This document shows positions 51,225 to 59,175 of a stretch of DNA of 64,000 nucleotides, piece by piece. Positions within the stretch are counted from its first letter, which is position 1; the number at the start of each line of letters is the position of its first letter. The stretch is from Nitrospira sp. (lineage in GTDB: Bacteria; Nitrospirota; Nitrospiria; Nitrospirales; Nitrospiraceae), in contig JAFEBL010000002.1 of the NCBI GenBank assembly GCA_018242665.1, positions 62,001 to 126,000 on the forward strand, given 5' to 3'. The notes under the pieces were generated by a model. It searched no databases. It saw only the letters and a program-made list of their open reading frames with translations, and was not told where the DNA came from. A program made the translations under genes and the position numbers.

Positions 51225-51737
51225 ATGCCGATGCAAGATTCGAAATCTCATGAAGAGGTGCAGGCCGCCTACGAAAACCTGGTTGCACGGGTGCGAACCG
51301 GCGTACTGCTGACTCTGAAAGATGGACACCCATTTGGATCGCATGTGCCCTATCTGCTTGGTGCGGATTGGTCTTGTGTGTATCTGCATCTCAGTCGCCT
51401 GGCCTTGCATACTCAGCATCTTTTGCACGATCCACGTATCAGTCTGTTCATCGCCGAACCGGACGAGCCAAACAAAAATCCGACGGCGCTGCAGCGCCTC
51501 AATTTGCAGGGAACCGCGGGCATGCTCCCTGCCACCCACGAATCGTATGAATCGGTCAAACAACGCTATCTCGCGAAGTTTCCCCAATCGAAGATGACAT
51601 TTGGATTCGGCGACTTTGCCTTGTGGGCACTACGAATGCGAGAGGCTCATCTGGTGCTCGGATTCGGTCAGGCCTATCACGCCTCTGCGGCTGCCTCCAT
51701 GCAATGGCATCAGCAAGCGCCTGAAAAGAAGGCCTGA
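51225..51737 (+). CDS. Pyridoxamine-phosphate-oxidase-fold protein (HugZ-like)
   Basis: A 170-residue split-barrel flavin-binding-fold protein of the PNPOx-like group. Landmarks: GVLLTLKDGHPFGSHVPYLL (substrate/flavin barrel strand), LHTQHLLHDPRISLFIAEPD (dimer region), LNLQGTAGMLPA and the late GDFALWALRMREAHLVLGFG resembling HugZ-type haem-linked proteins. Whether it binds haem or flavin is undetermined. GGAGGTGA precedes the ATG. It is divergent from the lipoprotein operon and 162 bases before the vanZ-like gene. Confidence 0.82.
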   Translation: MPMQDSKSHEEVQAAYENLVARVRTGVLLTLKDGHPFGSHVPYLLGADWSCVYLHLSRLALHTQHLLHDPRISLFIAEPDEPNKNPTALQRLNLQGTAGMLPATHESYESVKQRYLAKFPQSKMTFGFGDFALWALRMREAHLVLGFGQAYHASAAASMQWHQQAPEKKA

Positions 51738-51899
51738 GCCCTCAGTCGTCCCGCTTCGATCGCGCTCCACACGCTCAATCCTCCGCACCCTCCGCCCCTC
51801 CAAAGCAGTAGTGCTTCGGCCGAAGGACCGATGGCGGTTTCTTTCCGCTGCGCGGTACTCTGCGCTGGTTGCACGCCGTTGCAGGAGACGCATCGTCAC

Positions 51900-52340
51900 A
51901 TGCTGTTTGTCGGTGTCCTCGTCCTCAGCTATATGGTGGTACTGGTGGGACTCGCCGTGGCTACCCCAGGCGCGGGCTTGGCCGGCACGCTCATCGATTT
52001 CGTACCGGGGAACTGGCGCGACGAGGCGCATATCCCGGCATACGGACTGCTGGCATGGCTGTCGATGTGGGGATTGCACCGGCGCGGATGGCCGCAGCGC
52101 TATGCCATTCCCGTGGGTGTCTTCCTTGCGGTGGTCTTTGGGCTCTGGACGGAAGTGGCTCAGGGATCAACCCCCAGCCGTGAAGCCTCTGTCCTCGATC
52201 TCGTGAATGATCTGCTGGGTGGCCTGATGGCCGCCACATTGATGGTGTCTCAGCCTCCTGTGCGACATCTCGTGAGCCGATATCTGCGGGCCGAGCGGCC
52301 CGGGACGTATACATGGACGAAAGGAACGACTTCGCAATGA
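51900..52340 (+). CDS. VanZ-like membrane protein
   Basis: A 146-residue VanZ-like protein with four membrane helices (MLFVGVLVLSYMVVLVGLAV, IPVGVFLAVVFGLWTEVAQG) and the family pattern DEAHIPAYGLLAWL, then EVAQGSTPSREASVLDLVND with the conserved acidic residues. VanZ-like proteins may act on lipid or cell-wall pathways; for this family the role is unknown. ATG 51900 is chosen because the longer frame from 51831 begins with an unlikely leader. Its stop overlaps the next start (ATGA), so a membrane-PilZ pair is made together. Confidence 0.82.
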   Translation: MLFVGVLVLSYMVVLVGLAVATPGAGLAGTLIDFVPGNWRDEAHIPAYGLLAWLSMWGLHRRGWPQRYAIPVGVFLAVVFGLWTEVAQGSTPSREASVLDLVNDLLGGLMAATLMVSQPPVRHLVSRYLRAERPGTYTWTKGTTSQ

Positions 52341-52678
52341 ACGCCGCGTACCGTGAACGGGGATCCAAACGAATCCATGTGCAATATCCCATCTACTATT
52401 CCAATGGCGCATTCCAGACCATCGGCGTCACGGAGGATTTCACCAACAACGGAGGCCGGATTCGCGGAAGAGAAGCTGTGACGGTGGGAATGGAATTGGT
52501 CGTGATTGTGATTCAGCCCGCCCCGGACGCCCCGATGCTGATCCGACGGGCCACGGTTCGTTGGTCGAAAGGGCACGACTTCGGCATCGCCCTCTCAGAT
52601 GTTCCGCCTCAATCTGAAATGGAGCTCAAGGCTATGGCCAAAGTCATGCTGCCCGGACTCTGGTCCTGCCTCAACTAG
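52337..52678 (+). CDS. PilZ-domain protein, third copy
   Basis: A 113-residue PilZ-like protein: basic start ERGSKRIHVQYPIYYSNG, TEDFTNNGGRIRGREAVTVG (DxTxxGG-type loop), and ATVRWSKGHDFGIALSDVPP as the last strand pair. ATG 52337 overlaps the VanZ-like stop and has AAGGA 10 bases upstream, which favours it over ATG 52313. The strong coupling to a membrane protein is a common way to place a c-di-GMP receptor near a membrane target. Nucleotide binding is not proven. Confidence 0.82.
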   Translation: MNAAYRERGSKRIHVQYPIYYSNGAFQTIGVTEDFTNNGGRIRGREAVTVGMELVVIVIQPAPDAPMLIRRATVRWSKGHDFGIALSDVPPQSEMELKAMAKVMLPGLWSCLN

Positions 52679-52708
52679 GCGCCTCTGCTATTTGCTTCGC
52701 GCCACCGC

Positions 52709-52831
52709 CTACTTCCGTTGTGATGGATGCAACGGGTGACGCGGGCCAGCGAAGAACATCTCCATCACGGCGAAGAACATCATCAAGAGCGCGCCGAGTC
52801 CAATCGCCACGGCCCAGTTTTCCCACGACAT
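52709..52831 (-). CDS. Very small membrane protein (40 aa)
   Basis: A 40-residue frame too short for many gene callers: MSWENWAVAIGLGALLMM then a second hydrophobic part FFAVMEMFFAGPRHPLHPS, one membrane helix and a basic tail. GAGGAGGGG lies 5 bases before the ATG, an excellent ribosome site. It lies 54 bases downstream of the 315-residue membrane protein on the same strand, so the pair may form a complex. Function is unknown. Confidence 0.65.
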   Translation of the reverse strand: MSWENWAVAIGLGALLMMFFAVMEMFFAGPRHPLHPSQRK

Positions 52832-52885
52832 GTTGCCCCTCCTCAGCCCCCTGGGAATCGCGCATCAATTCCCAGGGGGCCGCCG

Positions 52886-53833
52886 TTATCGCCCCGACCG
52901 GTGCAAGTACAGTAACGTGTCCAGCTTCCACAATGGAATGTTATCCGTCTCCCCTTTGCGAGTGCTGAAGGCCAACCCACCCACGAACAGCGCAATTAAG
53001 CCCACGCAAGCCATCATGAGCCAGCCGCGCGAGACATCCGCGCTCGCATGCCGGTGATGCGCCACTATGACGCGTTCCTGTGACATCTGCTCCAGCCGCG
53101 CCAGGCGCTCCATCAAGGCATCCGTGCGTACGGACGCGACCGTCGCACTGGCCAACTGAATCTGCTGGTCGGCCTTGGTTTGGGCATATGCCTCCTGGGC
53201 GTGCGTCACTTGGACCACCGCCCGACCAACCCGCTCCTCCGCTGCCGCGATCATCCGATCTTCGTCCACAATCGCATCCACGATCGATCGGCCCAGCGTG
53301 GCCTGTCTGCTCGCGACAAACTCGTCATGCATGCGCTGTCCCGTCAACTCGGCCGTACGAATCAGATTTCGGTTGAATTCCACGCCATATTGTTCCGCGG
53401 ACAAGGCGCCGCTGAAGATACCTCGCCTGGTCTGATTCACCACGGATCTGCCCATCACATACTGGATACGCGCGTAGTGGTCGGCTTCCTGTCCGTAGGC
53501 GCGAAGCTCCACGACCACGAGGGGGCTCAGAATCGACGTCGCCATCGCTTGCGATTCCGCCACCGCGCGGTTCAACTCCATGCTGGAGGCAGCCAACGCC
53601 GCTCCCGCTTCCCGATCAAGCAGCAGGTCTTCCACAATGGCTTGCCCTAAGACCGGTTGCAGATATTCCATTCCGACGGCAGGGTCCGTTCCGACGATCG
53701 CGCTCTGTATGCGCGGAGCGATCGGAGCCTGCCAGAAGCCGTCGGCAGCCGTCACCAACAGATATCCTCCGAACAAGGTCGCCACCAATCCGATAGCGGC
53801 CATGACATCGACCAAATCGTATTTTCGTCCCAT
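52886..53833 (-). CDS. Membrane protein with a long cytoplasmic or periplasmic middle, unknown function
   Basis: A 315-residue protein with a membrane helix at each end (LVDVMAAIGLVATLFGGYLL near residue 20; WLMMACVGLIALFVGGLAFS near residue 280) and a mainly helical middle (LDREAGAALAASSMELNRAV, AAAEERVGRAVVQVTHAQEA) with a coiled-coil character. The last 30 residues are soluble and basic. No family is recognised. ATG 53833 follows AGGAGGG. It is flanked by a 23-residue frame upstream and a 40-residue membrane protein downstream, all on the minus strand. Confidence 0.75.
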   Translation of the reverse strand: MGRKYDLVDVMAAIGLVATLFGGYLLVTAADGFWQAPIAPRIQSAIVGTDPAVGMEYLQPVLGQAIVEDLLLDREAGAALAASSMELNRAVAESQAMATSILSPLVVVELRAYGQEADHYARIQYVMGRSVVNQTRRGIFSGALSAEQYGVEFNRNLIRTAELTGQRMHDEFVASRQATLGRSIVDAIVDEDRMIAAAEERVGRAVVQVTHAQEAYAQTKADQQIQLASATVASVRTDALMERLARLEQMSQERVIVAHHRHASADVSRGWLMMACVGLIALFVGGLAFSTRKGETDNIPLWKLDTLLYLHRSGR

Positions 53834-53851
53834 GGCGCCCTCCTTCCTACC

Positions 53852-53923
53852 TCAGCTAGATTCGGCGCGCAGCACACCGGCACGCCGCTCGCTCCCGTAG
53901 AGAAACCAGGAGACTAGCCTCAT
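53852..53923 (-). CDS. Putative 23-residue peptide with a consensus ribosome site
   Basis: MRLVSWFLYGSERRAGVL then RAESS: a short amphipathic or membrane-seeking start with a basic middle. The ATG at 53923 is preceded by AAAGGAGGT at 7 bases, an almost perfect ribosome site that is hard to explain otherwise. It ends 18 bases before the next gene's ATG and that gene's AGGAGGG site follows. It could be a real small protein or a leader peptide for the membrane protein gene. Low certainty without mass-spectrometry support. Confidence 0.42.
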   Translation of the reverse strand: MRLVSWFLYGSERRAGVLRAESS

Positions 53924-54319
53924 AGACAGACCTCCTTTCTCGATGGTGATATGCGGACGAGTGGTGGAGTGTTCAGCGTCACGACGTGCGACGACGCTGC
54001 CGAGGTATTCTGAATCGATGGGTGGAAGGGCACAAAGCCGAGGGACCCAGTCTGGGCCAAGGCTGGCTTGGTCACGGCGGCGGTCATGTTCGCCACGGAA
54101 GACCATGCGACCACCTGCAGCAGGGGGTGGTACTGGAATGATGCTGTTAGTCTACGCTTCGAGGAAAAGTCGGTCAATACGGGAAAAGTTGTGCTCCGGT
54201 GAGGCTTCCCGGCCATCGCATTGTGACGGGAGGCACACTGCCGTCATCGACGCAGTCGCTCTTTCTGATACAATCCCCACAGCCACGCCGACTCTTTCGC
54301 CATCCTGTTCCGGAAGACC
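53924..54319. other. Intergenic stretch with promoter-like signals, no supported gene
   Basis: About 400 bases between the small peptide frame and the proline-rich exported protein. Open frames here (up to about 126 codons) are of poor composition and lack ribosome sites. The only clear signal is TGATACAAT at 54266-54274, an extended -10 about 46 bases before the plus-strand gene. The minus-strand promoter for the 23-residue/315-residue genes is not obvious. Confidence 0.4.
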
Positions 54320-54724
54320 ATGATACGAATGGTGAGTCTTGCCGCGTTCCTGATGTGTAGCCCGCTCCCGGGGACGGGTTTCCACGCCGCCGCGCAATCA
54401 CTGCCACTGCGGCAACCTGACGGCACAGAGGGACTCGTGTCTCCCCTCGGTGAGAATGACGCCATCTACTCGGACGCTCATGGACACAAGCAACCAATCA
54501 TCCCACAATCAGGACTGCTGCTTGTCCCAGGCACAGAAAGACCGTCAGGAACGTTGCCCAGCCCACGAACGCCGTTTGGCACTCCCGCGCCGCCGAATCT
54601 GCTCACGCCCGCGCCTCTGCTTCCGTTATCCCCCAAATCAATGGCCAGTCCGCAACCTCAGACACCGGGACCTGCGTGGTGGCCGGGCCCATCCGCCCCA
54701 CACGGCGGACGCCCAGGCCGCTGA
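54320..54724 (+). CDS. Exported proline-rich protein of unknown function
   Basis: A 134-residue protein: signal peptide (VSLAAFLMCSPLPGTGFHAA), a short folded-looking part (LRQPDGTEGLVSPLGENDAI) and a long low-complexity Pro/Ser/Gly region to the end (TPFGTPAPPNLLTPAPLLPL). Its general plan resembles the Pro/Gln-rich exported protein at 41.5 kb, though there is no clear sequence identity. ATG 54320 has GGAAGA upstream. It lies in front of lnt with 40 bases between. Confidence 0.58.
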   Translation: MIRMVSLAAFLMCSPLPGTGFHAAAQSLPLRQPDGTEGLVSPLGENDAIYSDAHGHKQPIIPQSGLLLVPGTERPSGTLPSPRTPFGTPAPPNLLTPAPLLPLSPKSMASPQPQTPGPAWWPGPSAPHGGRPGR

Positions 54725-54764
54725 CCTTCTCGTCGAGTCAACCTAGCCATTCTCAGGAAGGGAG

Positions 54765-56456
54765 GTGTCCTCGCGAAGAGGCCTGTTGAATCTCTTCAAT
54801 GCTTTCGTTAAGTTACCGTCGATGACCATTTCCCGCGCACGCCTCATCCTGCTTGCCTGCGCGAGCGGTTTTCTTTATCCCCTGTCATTTCCGGCATTCG
54901 ACATTGGCATTCTAGCCTGGTTTGCCCTGGTCCCCCTACACATCGCCGTCGAATATGCGGCGCCGCGGCGGGCATTCCGAGTCGGCTGGCTTGCGGGGAC
55001 GGTCGCGTTCACGGGAGCGATGTTCTGGGTGATTACCGCAATGAATGTGTACGGCAAGGTGCCGTTTCCGATCGCCACGCTGGTGATGCTGTTGCTGACG
55101 ATCTATCTCGGCCTGTATCTGGCCGTATACGCCGGAGCCCTCTCGTGGATGCGAACCGCATTTCCAACCCTGGGATTCTTGCCCGCCCCCTTTCTCTGGG
55201 TCACGCTGGAGTTGATTCGCACCTACTTCCTTTCCGGATTGCCCTGGGCCCTATTCGGCTACTCGCAATACCAGTGGCTACCCATCATTCAGTTCGCCGA
55301 TCACTTCGGAGTCTATGGGGTGTCCTTTTTGCTCGTGCTGGCGAATGCCGCGATTGCGGAAACATTGATCTGGAGTTTCAAAGCCTACCGTGGGTTTCAG
55401 ATTCGTTCCTTCCCCTGGCCCTCGTCGGTTGCGGCATGCGCCGGCTTCGGGGTGGCGCTGTTGTATGGCACAACCCTGTTGTCCGCTGCCCAACAGGTAC
55501 AGGCCCGCACGTTGTCCGTCGGCGTGGTACAACCGAATGTGGAACAGGCTCAGAAGTGGGACGTGGCGTTCCGGCAGGAGACAATGACGCGTTTCGATCG
55601 CCTCACGAGCGGGCTCGGAGACAACCTCGATCTCATCGTCTGGCCGGAAGCGGCTACGCCCTTCGTCTATGAAATGGAGCCCAACTACCGGACGCTCGTG
55701 AGCGATATGGTCCGGCGGGCCGGGGCCCCACTCCTGTTCGGTAGTCCGGCCTTGCGACGGCACCCAGACGGCCGCCCGTTCTTGCTCAATAGCGCGTACC
55801 TCCTCTCGACGGACGGTCAAATCCTGGGTCGGTACGACAAACAACACCTGGTGCCGTTCGGTGAGTACATACCGTTTCACAACTCCCTGCTGTTTTTTCT
55901 CGATAAGCTAGTCGAGGGGATTGGGGACTTCGAAGCCGGTCCCGGCTCGACTCTCCTGATGTTTAAGCCTCACGAGAAATCTCCGCCGCTGGCGGCTGCG
56001 GCGACCAACCCGGATTTTCATCTCAAATTTGGGGTCGTCATTTGTTACGAAGTCATCTTCCCCAATCTCGTGCGTCAGTTTGCGGCCAACGGGGCTGATT
56101 TCATGGTCACGGTGACGAATGATGCGTGGTTCGGTCCCTCCTCGGCGCCCTATCAACATTTCGGCATGGTCGTGTTCCGTGCTGTGGAAAATCATGTTGC
56201 GTTTGCGCGTGCGGCGAATACCGGTATCTCCGGATTCATTGATCCGTATGGCCGAGTGCTACAACAATCGCCGATCTTCACCCAGGAGGCGCTGCGAGGC
56301 ACGATTCCCGTCAGCCATCAACAGACCTTTTACTCCCAATACGGTGATCTCTTTGCATATGCCTGTGCTATACTCATTGCGCTTCTGTGCCTGACCGGCT
56401 ACTTCTCGCACGACACAGAACCCGCCGGTGGAGAACCAGCCGGGAGACCCGCGTAA
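54765..56456 (+). CDS. lnt: Apolipoprotein N-acyltransferase Lnt
   Basis: Lnt adds the third acyl chain to the N-terminal Cys of lipoproteins, the last maturation step in the inner membrane of diderms. The 563 residues form an N-terminal membrane part and a C-terminal nitrilase domain with catalytic triad Glu ([11 protein letters not shown]), Lys ([17 protein letters not shown]) and Cys ([14 protein letters not shown]). The C-terminal helix ([20 protein letters not shown]) is as expected. The start is uncertain: GTG 54765 has AGGAAGGGAG directly before it; ATG 54822 starts closer to the usual Lnt N terminus. It is followed closely by prfB. Confidence 0.94.
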   Translation: MSSRRGLLNLFNAFVKLPSMTISRARLILLACASGFLYPLSFPAFDIGILAWFALVPLHIAVEYAAPRRAFRVGWLAGTVAFTGAMFWVITAMNVYGKVPFPIATLVMLLLTIYLGLYLAVYAGALSWMRTAFPTLGFLPAPFLWVTLELIRTYFLSGLPWALFGYSQYQWLPIIQFADHFGVYGVSFLLVLANAAIAETLIWSFKAYRGFQIRSFPWPSSVAACAGFGVALLYGTTLLSAAQQVQARTLSVGVVQPNVEQAQKWDVAFRQETMTRFDRLTSGLGDNLDLIVWPEAATPFVYEMEPNYRTLVSDMVRRAGAPLLFGSPALRRHPDGRPFLLNSAYLLSTDGQILGRYDKQHLVPFGEYIPFHNSLLFFLDKLVEGIGDFEAGPGSTLLMFKPHEKSPPLAAAATNPDFHLKFGVVICYEVIFPNLVRQFAANGADFMVTVTNDAWFGPSSAPYQHFGMVVFRAVENHVAFARAANTGISGFIDPYGRVLQQSPIFTQEALRGTIPVSHQQTFYSQYGDLFAYACAILIALLCLTGYFSHDTEPAGGEPAGRPA

Positions 56457-56474
56457 GAACGAAAGGAACGTGCC

Positions 56475-57618
56475 ATGTTGGATGATGTCCGGACCCGTGT
56501 ACGTACCCTCGGCGAACAGTTGGCTCAACTCCGGGGGCATCTTTGACCTGGCTCGGATGACTGCTGAACTCAACGACATCGAACTCAAAACCTCCCAGCC
56601 CGACTTTTGGAAAGATACGCAAGCCGCCGCCAAGGTCAATCGCCGCAAGGCCGCCTTGGATCGTGAGCTTTCCCGGTGGCGAGAAACCGAACGCCGCCAA
56701 AATGATATCGAGGCGCTGCTGGAGCTGGCCCTCGAATCCGGCGACGCCGGATTCGAGCAGGAGCTGACGGCTGAACTCGCACCGTTTGAACAATCCGTCG
56801 CTCAGTTTCGCATTGAGCTGTTGCTCTCGGGCGAACTGGACGCGAATAACGCGATTTTTTCCATTCACCCAGGGGCAGGCGGCACCGAATCGCAAGATTG
56901 GGCTCAGATGCTGCTTCGCATGTATGTGCGATGGGCGGAGCGTAAAGGCTTTAAGGTCGAGACGCTGGATTTGCAGGGCGGGGAAGAAGCCGGCATTAAG
57001 AGCGCGACCTTGTCTGTGAACGGGCCTTATGCCTATGGCTACCTGAAGGCCGAGGCGGGGGTGCATCGCCTGGTCCGCATCTCTCCGTTTGACGCCAACA
57101 AACGCCGGCATACCTCCTTCGCCTCCGTGTTTGTCTATCCCGAGCTCGACGACGACGTGGAGGTCGTGATTGACGACAAGGATCTGCGGATCGATACGTT
57201 TCGCGCCGGGGGCGCCGGCGGACAAAACGTGAACAAAGTGGAGACGGCAATCCGTATCACGCACCTTCCGACCGGCATTGTCGTGCAATGTCAAAATGAG
57301 CGGTCTCAGCTCCAGAACCGCAACGGTGCCATGAAAATTCTCCGAGCCCGCTTGTTTGAACTGGAGCAGCGAAAGAAGGAAGCTGAATTCAACGCGATTG
57401 TGGGCGAGAAAAAAGACATCGCCTGGGGCAGCCAGATCCGTTCCTACGTGTTCCAGCCGTACCAGATGGTCAAGGACCATCGGACCGGACATGAAGTGGG
57501 TCAGGTCTCCGCCGTGATGGACGGAGAATTAGACGGTTTTATCGAGGCATATCTTCAGAGAAAAATGACGGGCGGGAAAGCCCCCGAACCGGTCACCATG
57601 AAAGACGACGACATTTAA
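56475..57618 (+). CDS. prfB: Peptide chain release factor 2 (programmed +1 frameshift)
   Basis: RF2 reads UAA and UGA stop codons. The gene is in two frames: ATG 56475 begins [18 protein letters not shown], and after 23 codons the ribosome meets CTT TGA C (56541-56547). A +1 shift there rejoins the main frame ([18 protein letters not shown]) to give about 380 residues. The upstream CGG GGG run acts as the internal Shine-Dalgarno that promotes shifting, as in E. coli prfB. The anticodon-like SPF ([11 protein letters not shown]) and the GGQ catalytic motif ([13 protein letters not shown]) are present. The frame break is normal for this gene, not damage. Confidence 0.95.
56541..56547 (+). promoter_or_regulatory. 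prfB: prfB programmed +1 frameshift site (CTTTGAC)
   Basis: CTT TGA C at codons 23-24, preceded by CGGGGG and CAT, matches the classic prfB site. When RF2 is low, UGA is read slowly and the ribosome slips, restoring RF2 synthesis: negative autoregulation known from other bacteria. Confidence 0.93.
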
Positions 57619-57620
57619 CG

Positions 57621-57644
57621 TGACGCGTCATTCGTGACGCGTCA
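57621..57644. repeat. Tandem palindromes TGACGCGTCA between prfB and lysS
   Basis: Two identical 10-base palindromes TGACGCGTCA lie at 57621-57630 and 57635-57644, in a direct 14-base repeat (CGTGACGCGTCATT then CGTGACGCGTCATA). They sit in the 72-base gap between the prfB stop and the lysS start. They could be binding sites or hairpin-forming intergenic repeats. Confidence 0.7.
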
Positions 57645-57690
57645 TACGCGAATCACGAGAGACGGGATCCGAAGGACGAGAGACGTACCG

Positions 57691-59172
57691 ATGGATGAAT
57701 TGAACGATCAGCGTCAGCAGCGCATCAAGAAACTGGATCAGCTTCGGCAGCTCGGCGTGGCCCCCTATGGCACGCGGTTCGAGATCAAGGACCGGGCCGG
57801 CCAACTCGTTCGCCTACACGGCGAGAAGGCCAAAGAAACCCTGGAGCAGGAACAGGTCGGATGCACCATCGCCGGCCGGATCGTCGGGCTGCGCCGGTTC
57901 GGCAAGGCCGCGTTTGCCGTGCTCCAAGACGGATCGGACCGCCTCCAGGTCTATCTCAAAAAGGACACGTTGGGCGAGCAGACTCACCAGATTTCTGAAG
58001 GGTTGGATCTCGGCGATTGGATCGGCGTAACCGGCATCCTCTTTCGCACCAAGACCAACGAGTTCACGGTCGAAGCCAAGACGCTGACCTTCTTGAGCAA
58101 GGCGCTCCGTCCCCTTCCCGAAAAATGGCACGGCCTCACCGATGTCGAGACCCGATATCGTCAGCGCTATGTGGATCTCATTGCCAACCCGCAAGTGCAT
58201 CAGATTTTTGCGCTGCGGAGCCGGATCGTCTCAGGCATTCGTGCGTTTCTCAGTGAGCGCGGCTTCCTGGAAGTGGAAACTCCGATGATGCATCCGATTC
58301 CCGGCGGCGCCGCGGCCAAGCCCTTTGTGACCCACCATAATGCCCTGGGAGCCGAGCTCTATCTGCGCATTGCGCCGGAACTCTACCTCAAGCGTCTGAT
58401 CGTCGGCGGATTTCCCCGTGTGTTTGAAATCAACCGTAACTTCCGGAACGAAGGCATCTCGACCATCCACAATCCTGAATTCACCATGCTGGAGTTTTAC
58501 GTCGCCTATGCCGACTACCACGACCTGATCGTCTTGACCGAGGAACTCTTCAGCACGTTGGCACAGGACATTTTCGGTACCACAACGATCGAGTATCAGG
58601 GGACGCAGATTCACCTGGGCTCGCCCTGGCGCCGTTGGTCCTACCACCAGGCAATCCTGGAGGTGAACGAGTTGCCGCCGTCCGTCCTCACGAATCGTGA
58701 CGAGGCACTCGCCGCGGCCAAACGGCTCGGGGTCGAAGTGGATCCAAAAGCCTCCCTCGTGAATATTCTGAACGACATCTTCGAGGAAACGGTCGAGCCG
58801 AAACTCCAGCAGCCCACCTTCATCACCGACTATCCGATCGAGATCTCTCCCCTCGCCCGCAGGAAGGATTCCGACCCTTCACTGACCGACCGGTTCGAGC
58901 TCTACATCGCGGGGCGCGAGCTCGCCAACGCATTTTCCGAGTTGAATGATCCACTCGATCAACGCGAGCGCTTCGAGGCCCAGGCGGCGCAACATGCGGC
59001 CGGCGACGAAGAAGCGCATCGGGTAGACGAGGATTTCCTCCGAGCTCTGGAATATGGCATGCCGCCCACTGCCGGAGAAGGCATCGGTATCGATCGTCTG
59101 GTCATGCTCTTCACCAATCAGGCTTCCATCCGGGATGTGGTGCTCTTCCCGCAACTGAGGCCTGAGAAGTAA
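57691..59172 (+). CDS. lysS: Lysyl-tRNA synthetase, class II (LysS)
   Basis: Charges tRNA-Lys with lysine. The 493 residues have an N-terminal OB-fold (VGCTIAGRIVGLRRFGKAAF) for the anticodon, and the class II catalytic core: motif 1 around GFLEVETPMMHPIPGG, motif 2 FRNEGISTIHNPEFTMLEFY, and motif 3 GIGIDRLVMLFTNQASIRDV. The ATG at 57691 begins the family-type MDELNDQRQQRIKKLDQL. The frame to 57634 extends into the palindromic repeat and is not likely. It stands between prfB and lolC, a frequent arrangement. Confidence 0.96.
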   Translation: MDELNDQRQQRIKKLDQLRQLGVAPYGTRFEIKDRAGQLVRLHGEKAKETLEQEQVGCTIAGRIVGLRRFGKAAFAVLQDGSDRLQVYLKKDTLGEQTHQISEGLDLGDWIGVTGILFRTKTNEFTVEAKTLTFLSKALRPLPEKWHGLTDVETRYRQRYVDLIANPQVHQIFALRSRIVSGIRAFLSERGFLEVETPMMHPIPGGAAAKPFVTHHNALGAELYLRIAPELYLKRLIVGGFPRVFEINRNFRNEGISTIHNPEFTMLEFYVAYADYHDLIVLTEELFSTLAQDIFGTTTIEYQGTQIHLGSPWRRWSYHQAILEVNELPPSVLTNRDEALAAAKRLGVEVDPKASLVNILNDIFEETVEPKLQQPTFITDYPIEISPLARRKDSDPSLTDRFELYIAGRELANAFSELNDPLDQRERFEAQAAQHAAGDEEAHRVDEDFLRALEYGMPPTAGEGIGIDRLVMLFTNQASIRDVVLFPQLRPEK

Positions 59173-59175
59173 GAC

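Noticed and set aside
53943-54323. 126-codon plus-strand frame before the proline-rich gene
   Set aside because: No ribosome site, poor composition, and the promoter-like TGATACAAT lies within it.
56428-56544. Spurious upstream part of the prfB second frame starting at 56428
   Set aside because: It reads inside the lnt end and the first prfB frame; the real start is ATG 56475 with a +1 frameshift.
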